From positions 1-36,750 of the forward strand of contig DVIN01000049.1 of the NCBI GenBank assembly GCA_018711275.1: 36,750 nucleotides of DNA. The letters are read 5' to 3'. Numbering within the stretch: position 1 is the first letter of the stretch; each line of letters opens with the position of its first letter. Of this stretch, positions 8,155-15,491 are shown piece by piece. The position numbers and the translations under genes were made by a program. This DNA is from Candidatus Pullilachnospira intestinigallinarum (GTDB taxonomy: Bacteria; Bacillota; Clostridia; Lachnospirales; Lachnospiraceae). The notes under the pieces are model-generated. The model saw only the letters and a list, made by a program, of their open reading frames with translations, was not told the DNA's origin and made no database searches.

Positions 8155-9516
8155 ATGAGAAGACTTTCGCTGAAGGTTAAGCTGACGCTTCTGTACACAA
8201 TTCTGATGATGGCGGTGGTCTGCGGTGTTCTGGCGCTGCTGTTTTCTTTGAGCAGTCAGGAATTGCTGACCGGTGTACAGGCCCGGCTGGAACGGGAGGT
8301 GGCCAATGCGGCGGATGATATCGGATATGAAGATGGAATGCTGGAATTTGACTCGGATATTATGGATCTGGAGTACGGCATTTATCTTTCTGTTTATGAT
8401 TCCCGGGGTGTCATGCTTTATGGACGGATTCCCTATGACTTTGACAATTCGGTTCCTTTTGAAGATGGAAGCATCCGCCGTTTTCAGTGGGGGGATACCA
8501 GCTACTTTGTGATGGATATGTACTGCCGCATCGAGGGATACGGTATGACTGTCATCCGGGGCGTGACGTCTATCACGGAGGCGGAGAGCAGCTTTCGGAT
8601 CACCCTGCATCTGGCGCTGATTCTGCTTCCCCTCCTGGTGCTGCTGACGGCGCTTTTGGGATATTTTATGACCGGGAGAACGCTGCGGCCGGTGAAGCAG
8701 ATTACGGAAACGGTTCAGAAGATCCGGAAAGATAAGGATTTGTCCCGGAGAATTCATCTGGGGGAAGGCCGCGATGAGATTTATCGGATGGCCGCGACCT
8801 TTGATGAACTTCTGGAACAGGTGGAGAACAGCCTGAAGCGGGAGCAGCAGTTTACTTCGGACGTCTCCCATGAACTGAGAACGCCTGTGGCAGCCATGCT
8901 GCTGCAGTGCGAGGATCTTCTGGAACAGAAGGAGCTTGACGAGGAGACGAGGGAAGGACTGCAGCTGTTGTGGAAAAAACTGCGGTATCTGTCTCAGATG
9001 ATTTCCCAGCTTTTGGAGCTTTCGCGGGCCGATCAGGGAAGAGAGCGGCTTACCAGGGAGGTTCTGGATTTCAGCGAGATCGCCCAGATGGCCGCGGAAG
9101 CGATACAGGAGCGGGCGGAGGAGAAAAAGATAACCGTTATCTGGCAGATCCAGCCGGGTATCCGGATGTTGGGGGATGAAACGCTCCTGATCCGGTTTTG
9201 GATGAATCTGCTGAATAACGCGGTAAGTTACGGAAAAGAAAATGGACATATCTGGATCCGGCTGTATACAGAAAACGGAAGGATCTGCGGCAGTGTGAAA
9301 GATGACGGCATCGGCATCCGCCGGGAGGATCTTCCCCGGATCTGGGAACGTTTCTTTCAGGTGGATCCCTCCCGGACCAGTCAGGAAAGCTCCGGACTTG
9401 GCCTGTCCATGGTCCGTTGGATCGCGGGGGCTCACGGGGGAGAAATCCTGGCGGACAGTCAGTTGGGAATCGGTACAGAGTTTTCCTTCCGTTTTCCGCT
9501 TCCTGCGGATATGTAG
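8155..9516 (+). CDS. Sensor histidine kinase
   Basis: A 453-residue membrane kinase. Transmembrane segments at about 10-32 and 152-173 flank an extracytoplasmic sensor of about 120 residues. A HAMP linker follows, then the dimerisation helix with phospho-accepting H239 (SDVSHELRTP), and the ATPase domain with the N box (WMNLLNNAVSYG), G1 (DDGIGI), F box and G2 (GLGLSMV). It starts 33 bases after the response-regulator gene with AGGGGAATC as binding site. It is the partner of that regulator; the signal is unknown. Confidence 0.93.
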   Translation: MRRLSLKVKLTLLYTILMMAVVCGVLALLFSLSSQELLTGVQARLEREVANAADDIGYEDGMLEFDSDIMDLEYGIYLSVYDSRGVMLYGRIPYDFDNSVPFEDGSIRRFQWGDTSYFVMDMYCRIEGYGMTVIRGVTSITEAESSFRITLHLALILLPLLVLLTALLGYFMTGRTLRPVKQITETVQKIRKDKDLSRRIHLGEGRDEIYRMAATFDELLEQVENSLKREQQFTSDVSHELRTPVAAMLLQCEDLLEQKELDEETREGLQLLWKKLRYLSQMISQLLELSRADQGRERLTREVLDFSEIAQMAAEAIQERAEEKKITVIWQIQPGIRMLGDETLLIRFWMNLLNNAVSYGKENGHIWIRLYTENGRICGSVKDDGIGIRREDLPRIWERFFQVDPSRTSQESSGLGLSMVRWIAGAHGGEILADSQLGIGTEFSFRFPLPADM

Positions 9517-9521
9517 AGCGT

Positions 9522-9542
9522 GCCGCCGGATGATCTGGCGGC
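9522..9542. terminator. Hairpin between convergent genes
   Basis: A 9-bp GC-rich stem (9522-9530 with 9534-9542, one G-T) capped by TGA lies in the 33-base gap between the kinase stop and the stop of the convergent small gene. It lacks a T-run on either strand, so termination would be weak or factor-dependent. Confidence 0.35.
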
Positions 9543-9549
9543 GGCGCCG

Positions 9550-9699
9550 CTATTTCTCCCTGCTTTCCCGGTATTCCCTGAGAAAGTCCATCTGCTGCGC
9601 ATCATCCGCCGCCCGTTCAAAAGGTGCGGAAACGCGTATGCAGGCATACAATGGAAGCAGAAGGAGAAAGATCAGTACCAGAATAGATACAAAAATCAT
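9550..9699 (-). CDS. Small single-pass membrane protein, 49 residues
   Basis: On the minus strand, ATG (9699-9697) follows AAAGGAGAG by 4-5 bases, a strong binding site. The product has one hydrophobic segment (about 2-20) and a charged tail with DDAQQMDFLREYRESREK. Small membrane proteins with a similar DDxxQMxFL tail occur in Lachnospiraceae, but no function is known. It converges on the kinase gene, so it is an independent transcript. An in-frame earlier start at 9753 has no such binding site. Confidence 0.6.
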   Translation of the reverse strand: MIFVSILVLIFLLLLPLYACIRVSAPFERAADDAQQMDFLREYRESREK

Positions 9700-9824
9700 A
9701 CAACTCTCCTTTCCTCTGTCCCGGATTTTTCTTGTCCCGGCCGGATGGCCCAAAAGGATCCCCGGACTGCTCCTTTTATAGTTTATGAATTTCTTCCGGT
9801 TTTATGCGGTTTATCCGGCATCTG

Positions 9825-9848
9825 TCCATTTTCGCTGACGAAAATGGA
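9825..9848. other. Perfect 10-bp hairpin upstream of rplS
   Basis: TCCATTTTCG (9825-9834) and its exact complement (9839-9848) enclose a CTGA loop, just before an A/T tract and the rplS promoter. It is upstream of the transcription start and lacks a T-run directly after the stem, so a DNA-level or upstream-transcript role is possible. Confidence 0.4.
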
Positions 9849-9866
9849 GAAAAAAATATTTTTTCC

Positions 9867-9895
9867 TTGCATCCGGCAAATTTCTATAGTATAAT
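9867..9895 (+). promoter_or_regulatory. Sigma-70-type promoter of rplS
   Basis: TTGCAT (9867-9872) and TATAAT (9890-9895) are separated by exactly 17 bases, with an A/T tract just upstream. The transcript leader would be about 70 bases, where an L19 autoregulatory leader is known in some Firmicutes; I cannot confirm that structure here. Confidence 0.8.
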
Positions 9896-9970
9896 AATCC
9901 ACGGTTTAAAAAAAGATGGTCCTCTGTTGCGGAGTGCATTAAGAACATCCATAGAAAAGGAGAAAACACG

Positions 9971-10318
9971 ATGAACGAGATTATCAAAAACATCGAAGCT
10001 GCTCAGCTGAAAGCAGAAGTTCCCGCTTTCAACGTGGGAGATACCGTAAAAGTATACGGTAAGATCAAAGAGGGAAACCGTGAGAGAATTCAGGTATTCG
10101 AGGGTGTTGTCCTGAAAAAGCAGGGCGGCGGATGCCGTGAGACTTTCACCGTAAGAAAGAACTCCAACGGAATCGGCGTTGAGAAGACATGGCCGCTGCA
10201 TTCCCCCAATGTGGAGAAGGTAGAGGTTGTAAGACGCGGTAAGGTAAGACGTGCGAAACTGAATTACCTGAGAAGCCGTGTGGGTAAGGCTGCCAAAGTA
10301 AAAGAGCTGGTAAAATAA
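9971..10318 (+). CDS. rplS: 50S ribosomal protein L19
   Basis: At 115 residues it has the length of bL19 and carries hallmark segments: [30 protein letters not shown], then [18 protein letters not shown] and a basic C-terminus RRAKLNYLR. It sits at the interface of the ribosomal subunits. AAAGGAG precedes the ATG by 9 bases. Its promoter is at 9867-9895, and a terminator-like hairpin at 10361 separates it partly from lepB. Confidence 0.97.
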   Translation: MNEIIKNIEAAQLKAEVPAFNVGDTVKVYGKIKEGNRERIQVFEGVVLKKQGGGCRETFTVRKNSNGIGVEKTWPLHSPNVEKVEVVRRGKVRRAKLNYLRSRVGKAAKVKELVK

Positions 10319-10360
10319 GAACTGTAAACGGCGTGCCGGATACAGAGAACAAATCGGGGA

Positions 10361-10397
10361 ACAGGGGCAAATACGAAAGGTACTTGTCCCTGTTTTC
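10361..10397 (+). terminator. Terminator or attenuator between rplS and lepB
   Basis: Ten bases at 10361-10370 pair with 10384-10393 (one G-T) around a 13-base loop, followed by TTTT. The T-run is short, so partial readthrough into lepB is likely. Confidence 0.5.
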
Positions 10398-10414
10398 CAT
10401 AAGAGGAACTGTTT

Positions 10415-10990
10415 ATGGGTTTTTTTAAGGCAAGATATGTAAGAGATTATATGGCGGCCAGAAAAGTCCGGTCTGTTTTTATCTGGATGGCGGAAATTGC
10501 CGCAGTGGTGATTGCGGCAGCCGTTCTCGCGGTGGGATTCGGAAAGACGACGGTGATGCAGGAAGGTTCGATGGATCCTACGCTTGCGGCAGGCGACACG
10601 GTGCTTATCAACCGGGCGGCCTATAAGATCGGGGAGCCAAAGCGGGGAGATATTATCGCTTACCGGGTCAGCGAGGATAAAAATGCCAGCACCCATATCA
10701 AACGGGTGATCGGCCTTCCGGGGGAGACGATTTCCATACGGGACGGTCAGATCCTGATTGACGGGGAGACTTATCAGGAAAAAAAGAATTTTCCGGCGAT
10801 TCAGAATCCCGGATTGGCCGAAACAGAGGTCACATTGGGCAGCGATGAATATTTTGTACTGGGAGATAACCGAAATAACAGCGAGGACAGCCGATTTGCG
10901 GATGTGGGAAATATCCGGGAGGAAAATATCATCGGAAAGCTGTGGTTTGTGATTTCTCCGTGGGAAAAATTTGGTTTATTGAGAAAATAG
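10415..10990 (+). CDS. lepB: Signal peptidase I
   Basis: A 191-residue type I signal peptidase that removes signal peptides from exported proteins. It has one N-terminal membrane anchor (about 22-43), the catalytic Ser52 in GSMDPT and the general-base Lys96 in HIKRVIGLPGE, and later LGDNRNNSEDSR. Length and motifs match Gram-positive SipS-type enzymes. AGAGGA precedes the ATG. The rplS-lepB-rbgA-rnhB order is a familiar Clostridia arrangement; rbgA starts 10 bases after its stop. Confidence 0.95.
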   Translation: MGFFKARYVRDYMAARKVRSVFIWMAEIAAVVIAAAVLAVGFGKTTVMQEGSMDPTLAAGDTVLINRAAYKIGEPKRGDIIAYRVSEDKNASTHIKRVIGLPGETISIRDGQILIDGETYQEKKNFPAIQNPGLAETEVTLGSDEYFVLGDNRNNSEDSRFADVGNIREENIIGKLWFVISPWEKFGLLRK

Positions 10991-11000
10991 AGGTGAACAG

Positions 11001-11897
11001 ATGAACGTACAGTGGTATCCCGGGCATATGACCAAAGCGAAACGGCAGATGCAGGAGGATCTGAAGCTGATTGACCTGATCATCGAACTGGTGGATGCTC
11101 GGGTTCCCTTATCCAGCCGGAATCCGGATATCGATGAACTTGGAAAAAATAAAGCAAGACTGATTCTGCTGAACAAATCGGATCTGGCGGATGAAAAGTA
11201 CAACAGACAGTGGGCTGCGTATTTCCGTCAGAAAGGATTTCAGGTGGCAGAAGTAAACGCCCGGTCCGGCGCAGGGCTGAAAGCTATACAGGGGGCGGTT
11301 AACGAAGCCTGCCGGGAAAAAATCGAAAGGGACAGAAGACGGGGGATCAAGAATCGTCCGATTCGCGCCATGGTGGTGGGGATTCCCAATGTGGGAAAAT
11401 CCACTTTTATCAATTCCTATGCGGGCCGCGCCTGCGCGAAAACGGGAAACCGGCCGGGAGTGACCAAAGGAAAACAGTGGATTCGCCTGAACCGAACTCT
11501 GGAGCTTCTGGATACGCCGGGTATCCTCTGGCCAAAATTCGAGGATCAGCAGGTGGGAAAAAATCTGGCTTTTATCGGTTCCATAAAGGATGAGATTCTG
11601 AATCTGGAGGAACTGGCGCTGGAACTTCTGGATATGCTGCGCAGATTCTATCCGGGAGTGCTCGCGGAGCGCTATGGCATATCCGAAGAGGGAACGCCGC
11701 TGTCCATGCTGGAAGAGCTGGCCGGAAACCGCGGGTGTGTCGGAAAAGGACAGGAGATTGATTACGGACGTGCTTCCGGCATCCTTATGGACGAATTTCG
11801 GAATGGAAAGCTGGGGCGAATTACGCTGGAACGTCCGCAGGAGGATTCTCAAGAGACGCCGGAAAGGTCGGAGGCAGCAGATGAAGACAGTCAGTGA
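11001..11897 (+). CDS. rbgA: Ribosome biogenesis GTPase RbgA (YlqF)
   Basis: A 298-residue circularly permuted GTPase: the NKSD (G4) motif at 58-61 comes before the P-loop GIPNVGKST (127-135) and DTPG (171-174). The N-terminal WYPGHMTKAKRQM is the family signature. RbgA promotes late 50S assembly. GAGGTG lies 6 bases before the ATG. Its 3' end overlaps rnhB by 17 bases. Confidence 0.95.
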   Translation: MNVQWYPGHMTKAKRQMQEDLKLIDLIIELVDARVPLSSRNPDIDELGKNKARLILLNKSDLADEKYNRQWAAYFRQKGFQVAEVNARSGAGLKAIQGAVNEACREKIERDRRRGIKNRPIRAMVVGIPNVGKSTFINSYAGRACAKTGNRPGVTKGKQWIRLNRTLELLDTPGILWPKFEDQQVGKNLAFIGSIKDEILNLEELALELLDMLRRFYPGVLAERYGISEEGTPLSMLEELAGNRGCVGKGQEIDYGRASGILMDEFRNGKLGRITLERPQEDSQETPERSEAADEDSQ

Positions 11898-12642
11898 AAT
11901 CAAGGCGGAGATGGAAGCGGCATCGGAGCAGGAACTGGAAGCGCTGGCGGAGAAATACCGGCAGGACGGCCGGGCCGGGGTGCGAAGACTGGCGGAAAGC
12001 GCAGGGAAAAAACTGGCGAAGCTGGAGACTGAGCGGAAGCGGATGTGGCAGATGACTGCCTATGAACGGGATTACGCCCATCTGGGAATAATCTGCGGTA
12101 TTGATGAGGCAGGCAGAGGTCCCCTGGCCGGCCCGGTGGTGGCCGGCGCGGTGATTCTTCCTGCTGACCGGCCGATCCTCTGGCTGAACGATTCCAAGCA
12201 GCTTAGCGCGAAACGCCGGGAAGAACTTTATGATGTGATTATGGAAAATGCTGTGGCGGTGGGAGTAGGTTATGCCAGTCCGGCAAGAATTGACGCGATC
12301 AATATCCTTCAGGCCACCTACGAAGCCATGCGGGAAGCAATCGCTTCCCTGAAGGTGAAGCCCCAGGCCCTGCTCAACGACGCGGTGCGAATTCCCGGAG
12401 TCGATCTGCCGCAGGTGCCGATTATCCACGGGGACGCGAAAAGCGCCTCCATAGCGGCGGCCAGTATCGTGGCTAAGGTAACCAGGGACCGGCTGATGGA
12501 AGAGTATGACAAAATGATGCCCCAGTATGGCTTCGCGTCCAACAAAGGCTATGGATCCCGGGCGCATATTGAAGCTTTGAAAAAATACGGTCCTTCCCCT
12601 ATCCATCGCGCAACGTTTATCACGCATTTCGTAGAAGGGTGA
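11881..12642 (+). CDS. rnhB: Ribonuclease HII
   Basis: A 253-residue RNase HII, which cuts RNA in RNA-DNA hybrids. An N-terminal helical extension of about 65 residues, seen in Bacillus and Clostridia enzymes, precedes the core: GIDEAGRGPLAGPV with D75 and E76, then LNDSKQLS, HGDAKSASIAAASI and the C-terminal GYGSRAH. The ATG at 11881 overlaps the rbgA end by 17 bases; a start at 11674 would overlap much further and is unlikely. Coupled translation with rbgA is probable. Confidence 0.95.
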   Translation: MKTVSEIKAEMEAASEQELEALAEKYRQDGRAGVRRLAESAGKKLAKLETERKRMWQMTAYERDYAHLGIICGIDEAGRGPLAGPVVAGAVILPADRPILWLNDSKQLSAKRREELYDVIMENAVAVGVGYASPARIDAINILQATYEAMREAIASLKVKPQALLNDAVRIPGVDLPQVPIIHGDAKSASIAAASIVAKVTRDRLMEEYDKMMPQYGFASNKGYGSRAHIEALKKYGPSPIHRATFITHFVEG

Positions 12643-12692
12643 GGAAATCTGCAGGATTTTCGATGCCGGCAGAACGGGAGAGGAATGGAGCA

Positions 12693-13055
12693 ATGAACAG
12701 GAGGAAGCTGGGAAAAGAAATGGAGGATCTGGCAGCCCGGAAGCTGAAGGAAGCCGGGTACCGGATTCTGGAAGCCAATTATCGCTGCCCGGCAGGCGAA
12801 ATTGATCTGATAGCCCGTCAGGGAAGATATCTTGTTTTTGTGGAAGTCAAATACCGTAGAAGCGGAGGAAGCGGCATGCCGGAGGAAGCGGTGGATTTTC
12901 GAAAACAGAGAACCATCAGCCGTGCTGCCCTTTATTATCTGGCAGAACATGGTCTTGGTGAAGATACCCCCTGCAGATTTGACGTGGCAGCGGTATCGGG
13001 TGAGGAAATCCGAATTTACGACAATGCGTTTGCATTTCAGGGAGAACATTCCTGA
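12693..13055 (+). CDS. YraN / UPF0102 family putative endonuclease
   Basis: A 120-residue protein of the YraN family with the restriction-endonuclease-like core: GEIDLIA (catalytic Asp) and FVEVKYR (E-x-K). The family is found beside rnhB in many Firmicutes, as here, and its function is not settled. The ATG at 12693 with GAGAGGAATGG upstream is preferred to upstream in-frame starts at 12639 and 12663. Fifty bases separate it from rnhB. Confidence 0.9.
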   Translation: MNRRKLGKEMEDLAARKLKEAGYRILEANYRCPAGEIDLIARQGRYLVFVEVKYRRSGGSGMPEEAVDFRKQRTISRAALYYLAEHGLGEDTPCRFDVAAVSGEEIRIYDNAFAFQGEHS

Positions 13056-13103
13056 GAATGTGTCTTTATAGGCCATGCGGCCTCAAGGGAGGAAATTGCC
13101 AGG

Positions 13104-13952
13104 ATGGATATTCGATGGAAACAGCCGGGACATCCCAGGACCCGGGTAAATCAAAGAGAAGGGGTGACGTATCTGTCCTTCCCGCTTCTGGAAAATACAG
13201 GAATCGTGGTTCACGGGTTTACCACCCGTCTGGGCGGGGTGAGCCGGGGAATTTACGAGAGTATGAATCTGAGTTTTACGAGAGGAGATGATCCGGAGGC
13301 TGTAATGGAAAATTTCCGGAGGATTGGCTGTGCGCTGGGATTTGCTCCGGATCAGATCGTGTGCAGCGATCAGACCCATACGGTAAATGTGCGAAGAGTG
13401 GGACGGGAGGACTGCGGAAACGGCATCACCAGACCGAGGCCTTACCATGATGTGGATGCGCTGATTACAAATGAACCGCAGACGGTGCTGGCCACTTTTT
13501 ACGCCGATTGCGTCCCGCTTTATCTGGTGGATCCCGGGAAAAAGGCCATCGGTCTTGCTCATTCCGGCTGGAGAGGTACTGTGGGGAAAATCGGAAAGAT
13601 CACCGTGGAAGCCATGGAGCGGGAGTTCGGCTGCCGGCCGGAGCAGCTCTGCGCGGTAATCGGCCCTTCTATCTGTGCCGACTGTTATGAGGTCAGCGCA
13701 GATGTGGCGGATGCCTTTAAGAAAGCCTACGCGCCCAAACTGTGGGAGCGTCTGATGTACCGGCGGGCAGACGGAAAATATCAGCTGAACCTGTGGGAAG
13801 CCTGCCGGGAGAATTTTCTGGAGGCCGGACTTTTGCCGGAGCATATTTCCATGCCGGAAATCTGTACCTGCTGCAATCCCGATTTCCTGTTTTCTCACAG
13901 GGCGTCTAAGGGAAAAAGAGGGAATCTGGCTGCTTTTCTCATGCTCAGATAA
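13104..13952 (+). CDS. pgeF: Peptidoglycan editing factor PgeF (YfiH, laccase-domain)
   Basis: A 282-residue multicopper-oxidase-like protein of the YfiH family. Metal-site residues are in CSDQTHT, the middle FYADCVPLYL, and AHSGWRGT (His), with ICTCCNPDFLFSHR near the C-terminus. In E. coli, PgeF removes L-Ser-containing muropeptide precursors; older names call it polyphenol oxidase. GGAGG is about 12 bases before the ATG, slightly long spacing. It converges on prs across a shared terminator. Confidence 0.9.
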   Translation: MDIRWKQPGHPRTRVNQREGVTYLSFPLLENTGIVVHGFTTRLGGVSRGIYESMNLSFTRGDDPEAVMENFRRIGCALGFAPDQIVCSDQTHTVNVRRVGREDCGNGITRPRPYHDVDALITNEPQTVLATFYADCVPLYLVDPGKKAIGLAHSGWRGTVGKIGKITVEAMEREFGCRPEQLCAVIGPSICADCYEVSADVADAFKKAYAPKLWERLMYRRADGKYQLNLWEACRENFLEAGLLPEHISMPEICTCCNPDFLFSHRASKGKRGNLAAFLMLR

Positions 13953-14020
13953 AAGCCGGTTTCACGGATTGCTTAAAATATGAAAACAATGAAAGCATGC
14001 TTCACGATGTTTGGTTATAA

Positions 14021-14067
14021 AAACAGGGCTGCCGCAATCCCATGGACGGGATGCGGCAGCCCTGTTT
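14021..14067. terminator. Bidirectional terminator between pgeF and prs
   Basis: A GC-rich stem of 20 bp with a single bulged A (14021-14040 with 14048-14067) has A-rich sequence on one side and T on the other. It serves convergent genes: 68 bases after pgeF and 10 bases after the prs stop. Confidence 0.85.
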
Positions 14068-14076
14068 CTATATCCT

Positions 14077-15255
14077 TTACTTCTTTTCCGCTCTGTTTTT
14101 GGCAAGAAGTTTGTTGATCTTGGCTGTAGTGGAACGAACCTTTTCCACGGAAACGTCGTGGTTAAGGGTATCCAGGATACTGGCCAGATATTTTCCCATA
14201 GCGGCCGGCTCATAATAGGGACGTTCAAGAAGTTCCGGCGTCCGGTAGTTGAGATCGGTGGTGATGACCTTGTGAATATATCCCTTTTCGTAATATTCAT
14301 CAAACTTTGCCAGCCCGTCGGTGAAAAGACCGAAGGTCGTGCAGACAAATACCCGGTTGGCCTTGCGTGCTTTCAGCTGTTTGGCCACATCCAGCATACT
14401 TTCGCCCGAGGAAATCATATCGTCGATGACCACCACATCCTTGCCGGCAACGGAGTCTCCCAGAAATTCATGGGCGACGATAGGATTTTTCCCGTTCACG
14501 ATGGTGGAATAATCGCGTCGTTTGTAGAACATACCCATGTCCACACCCAGAATATTGGAGAAGTATACAGCTCTTGCCATGGCGCCCTCGTCCGGACTGA
14601 TAATCATCAGATGTTCATTATCAATCTTCAGATCGGGAACGGAACGCAGCAGTGCCTTCAGGAACTGATAGGTAGGCATAAAGTTGTCAAAGCCGTACAG
14701 CGGGATCGCATTCTGAACGCGGGGGTCATGAGCATCGAAGGTGAGAATATTGGAAACTCCCATGTTGACCAGCTCCTGGAGAGCCAGAGCACAGTCCAGA
14801 GACTCCCGTTTGGAGCGCTTGTGCTGTCTTCCTTCGTAAAGGAAGGGCATGATCACATTAATCCGGTGCGCTTTGCCGGTGGAAGCGGAAATAATGCGCT
14901 TCAGATCCTGAAAGTGATCGTCAGGAGACATATGATTTTCATAGCCGTTCATCCGGTAGGTGATGCTGTAGTTGGTGACATCGCACAGAATAAAAAGGTC
15001 TACGCCCCGGACGGATTCGTTGATCGTGCCTTTCGCTTCGCCGGAACCGAAGCGGGGACAGTCGCAGTCAATAAGAAACGTATCCTCGGAATATCCGGAC
15101 CAGGCGATTCCGGTATTCCGGTGTGCCGCCAGTTCCCGGCGGTACTGTACCAGATAACCGTCTACAGTCCGGGCAAGTTCCTCACAGCCTTTCAGGGCAG
15201 CGATCTTAATCGGCGCCACGGGAATTGATTTTTCCAGTAAATCCAAATTTGCCAT
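14077..15255 (-). CDS. prs: Ribose-phosphate pyrophosphokinase (long, divergent form)
   Basis: This 392-residue phosphoribosyltransferase-fold protein should make PRPP from ribose 5-phosphate and ATP. Visible are the Prs-like N-terminal half with RINVIMPFLYEGRQHKR, LTFDAHDPRVQNAIP (cation and ATP region), ISPDEGAMARA, and the PRPP loop VVIDDMISSGESM. It is about 75 residues longer than classical Prs (about 315), and its loop has ISSGE where classical enzymes have D(T/S)(A/C)GT. This form occurs in Lachnospiraceae. GGAGG precedes the ATG by 6 bases. Confidence 0.85.
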   Translation of the reverse strand: MANLDLLEKSIPVAPIKIAALKGCEELARTVDGYLVQYRRELAAHRNTGIAWSGYSEDTFLIDCDCPRFGSGEAKGTINESVRGVDLFILCDVTNYSITYRMNGYENHMSPDDHFQDLKRIISASTGKAHRINVIMPFLYEGRQHKRSKRESLDCALALQELVNMGVSNILTFDAHDPRVQNAIPLYGFDNFMPTYQFLKALLRSVPDLKIDNEHLMIISPDEGAMARAVYFSNILGVDMGMFYKRRDYSTIVNGKNPIVAHEFLGDSVAGKDVVVIDDMISSGESMLDVAKQLKARKANRVFVCTTFGLFTDGLAKFDEYYEKGYIHKVITTDLNYRTPELLERPYYEPAAMGKYLASILDTLNHDVSVEKVRSTTAKINKLLAKNRAEKK

Positions 15256-15296
15256 AGAAACCTCCGCTATTTTACATATTTTTTACAGTCATATTA

Positions 15297-15326
15297 GTTA
15301 TACCTTAGAAAAAGGCTCCGCGTCAA
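15297..15326 (-). promoter_or_regulatory. Promoter of prs (minus strand)
   Basis: Read on the minus strand, TTGACG (15326-15321) and TATAAC (15302-15297) are 18 bases apart, about 42 bases before the prs ATG. Confidence 0.65.
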
Positions 15327-15394
15327 GGAATTTGCGAAAGATGGCGAATTCTTGTGCAATAGTGGTACTTAAAGGGGGGATTTGCAGGAGAACA

Positions 15395-15423
15395 TTGACA
15401 GAAATTCCCTGAAAAATTATAAT
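15395..15423 (+). promoter_or_regulatory. Perfect consensus promoter of the GH25 lysozyme
   Basis: TTGACA (15395-15400) and TATAAT (15418-15423) are both full consensus at the ideal 17-base spacing. The gene starts about 70 bases later. Confidence 0.85.
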
Positions 15424-15491
15424 GGAAACACAGTGGCGGCGCGTATCTGCCTGTGCAGACGCCGAAAAAAACAAAATCAGAGGTTATTTTT

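Noticed and set aside
7501..9435. 644-codon open frame on the minus strand
   Set aside because: It lies opposite the response regulator and histidine kinase, whose motifs are complete. The antisense product has no recognisable motif and the frame is a by-product of codon bias.
9825..9848. Hairpin as terminator
   Set aside because: No T-run follows directly on either strand, and no gene ends close upstream on the plus strand.
14011..15228. 405-codon open frame on the plus strand
   Set aside because: It is the shadow of the prs gene on the minus strand, which has a promoter, binding site and family motifs.
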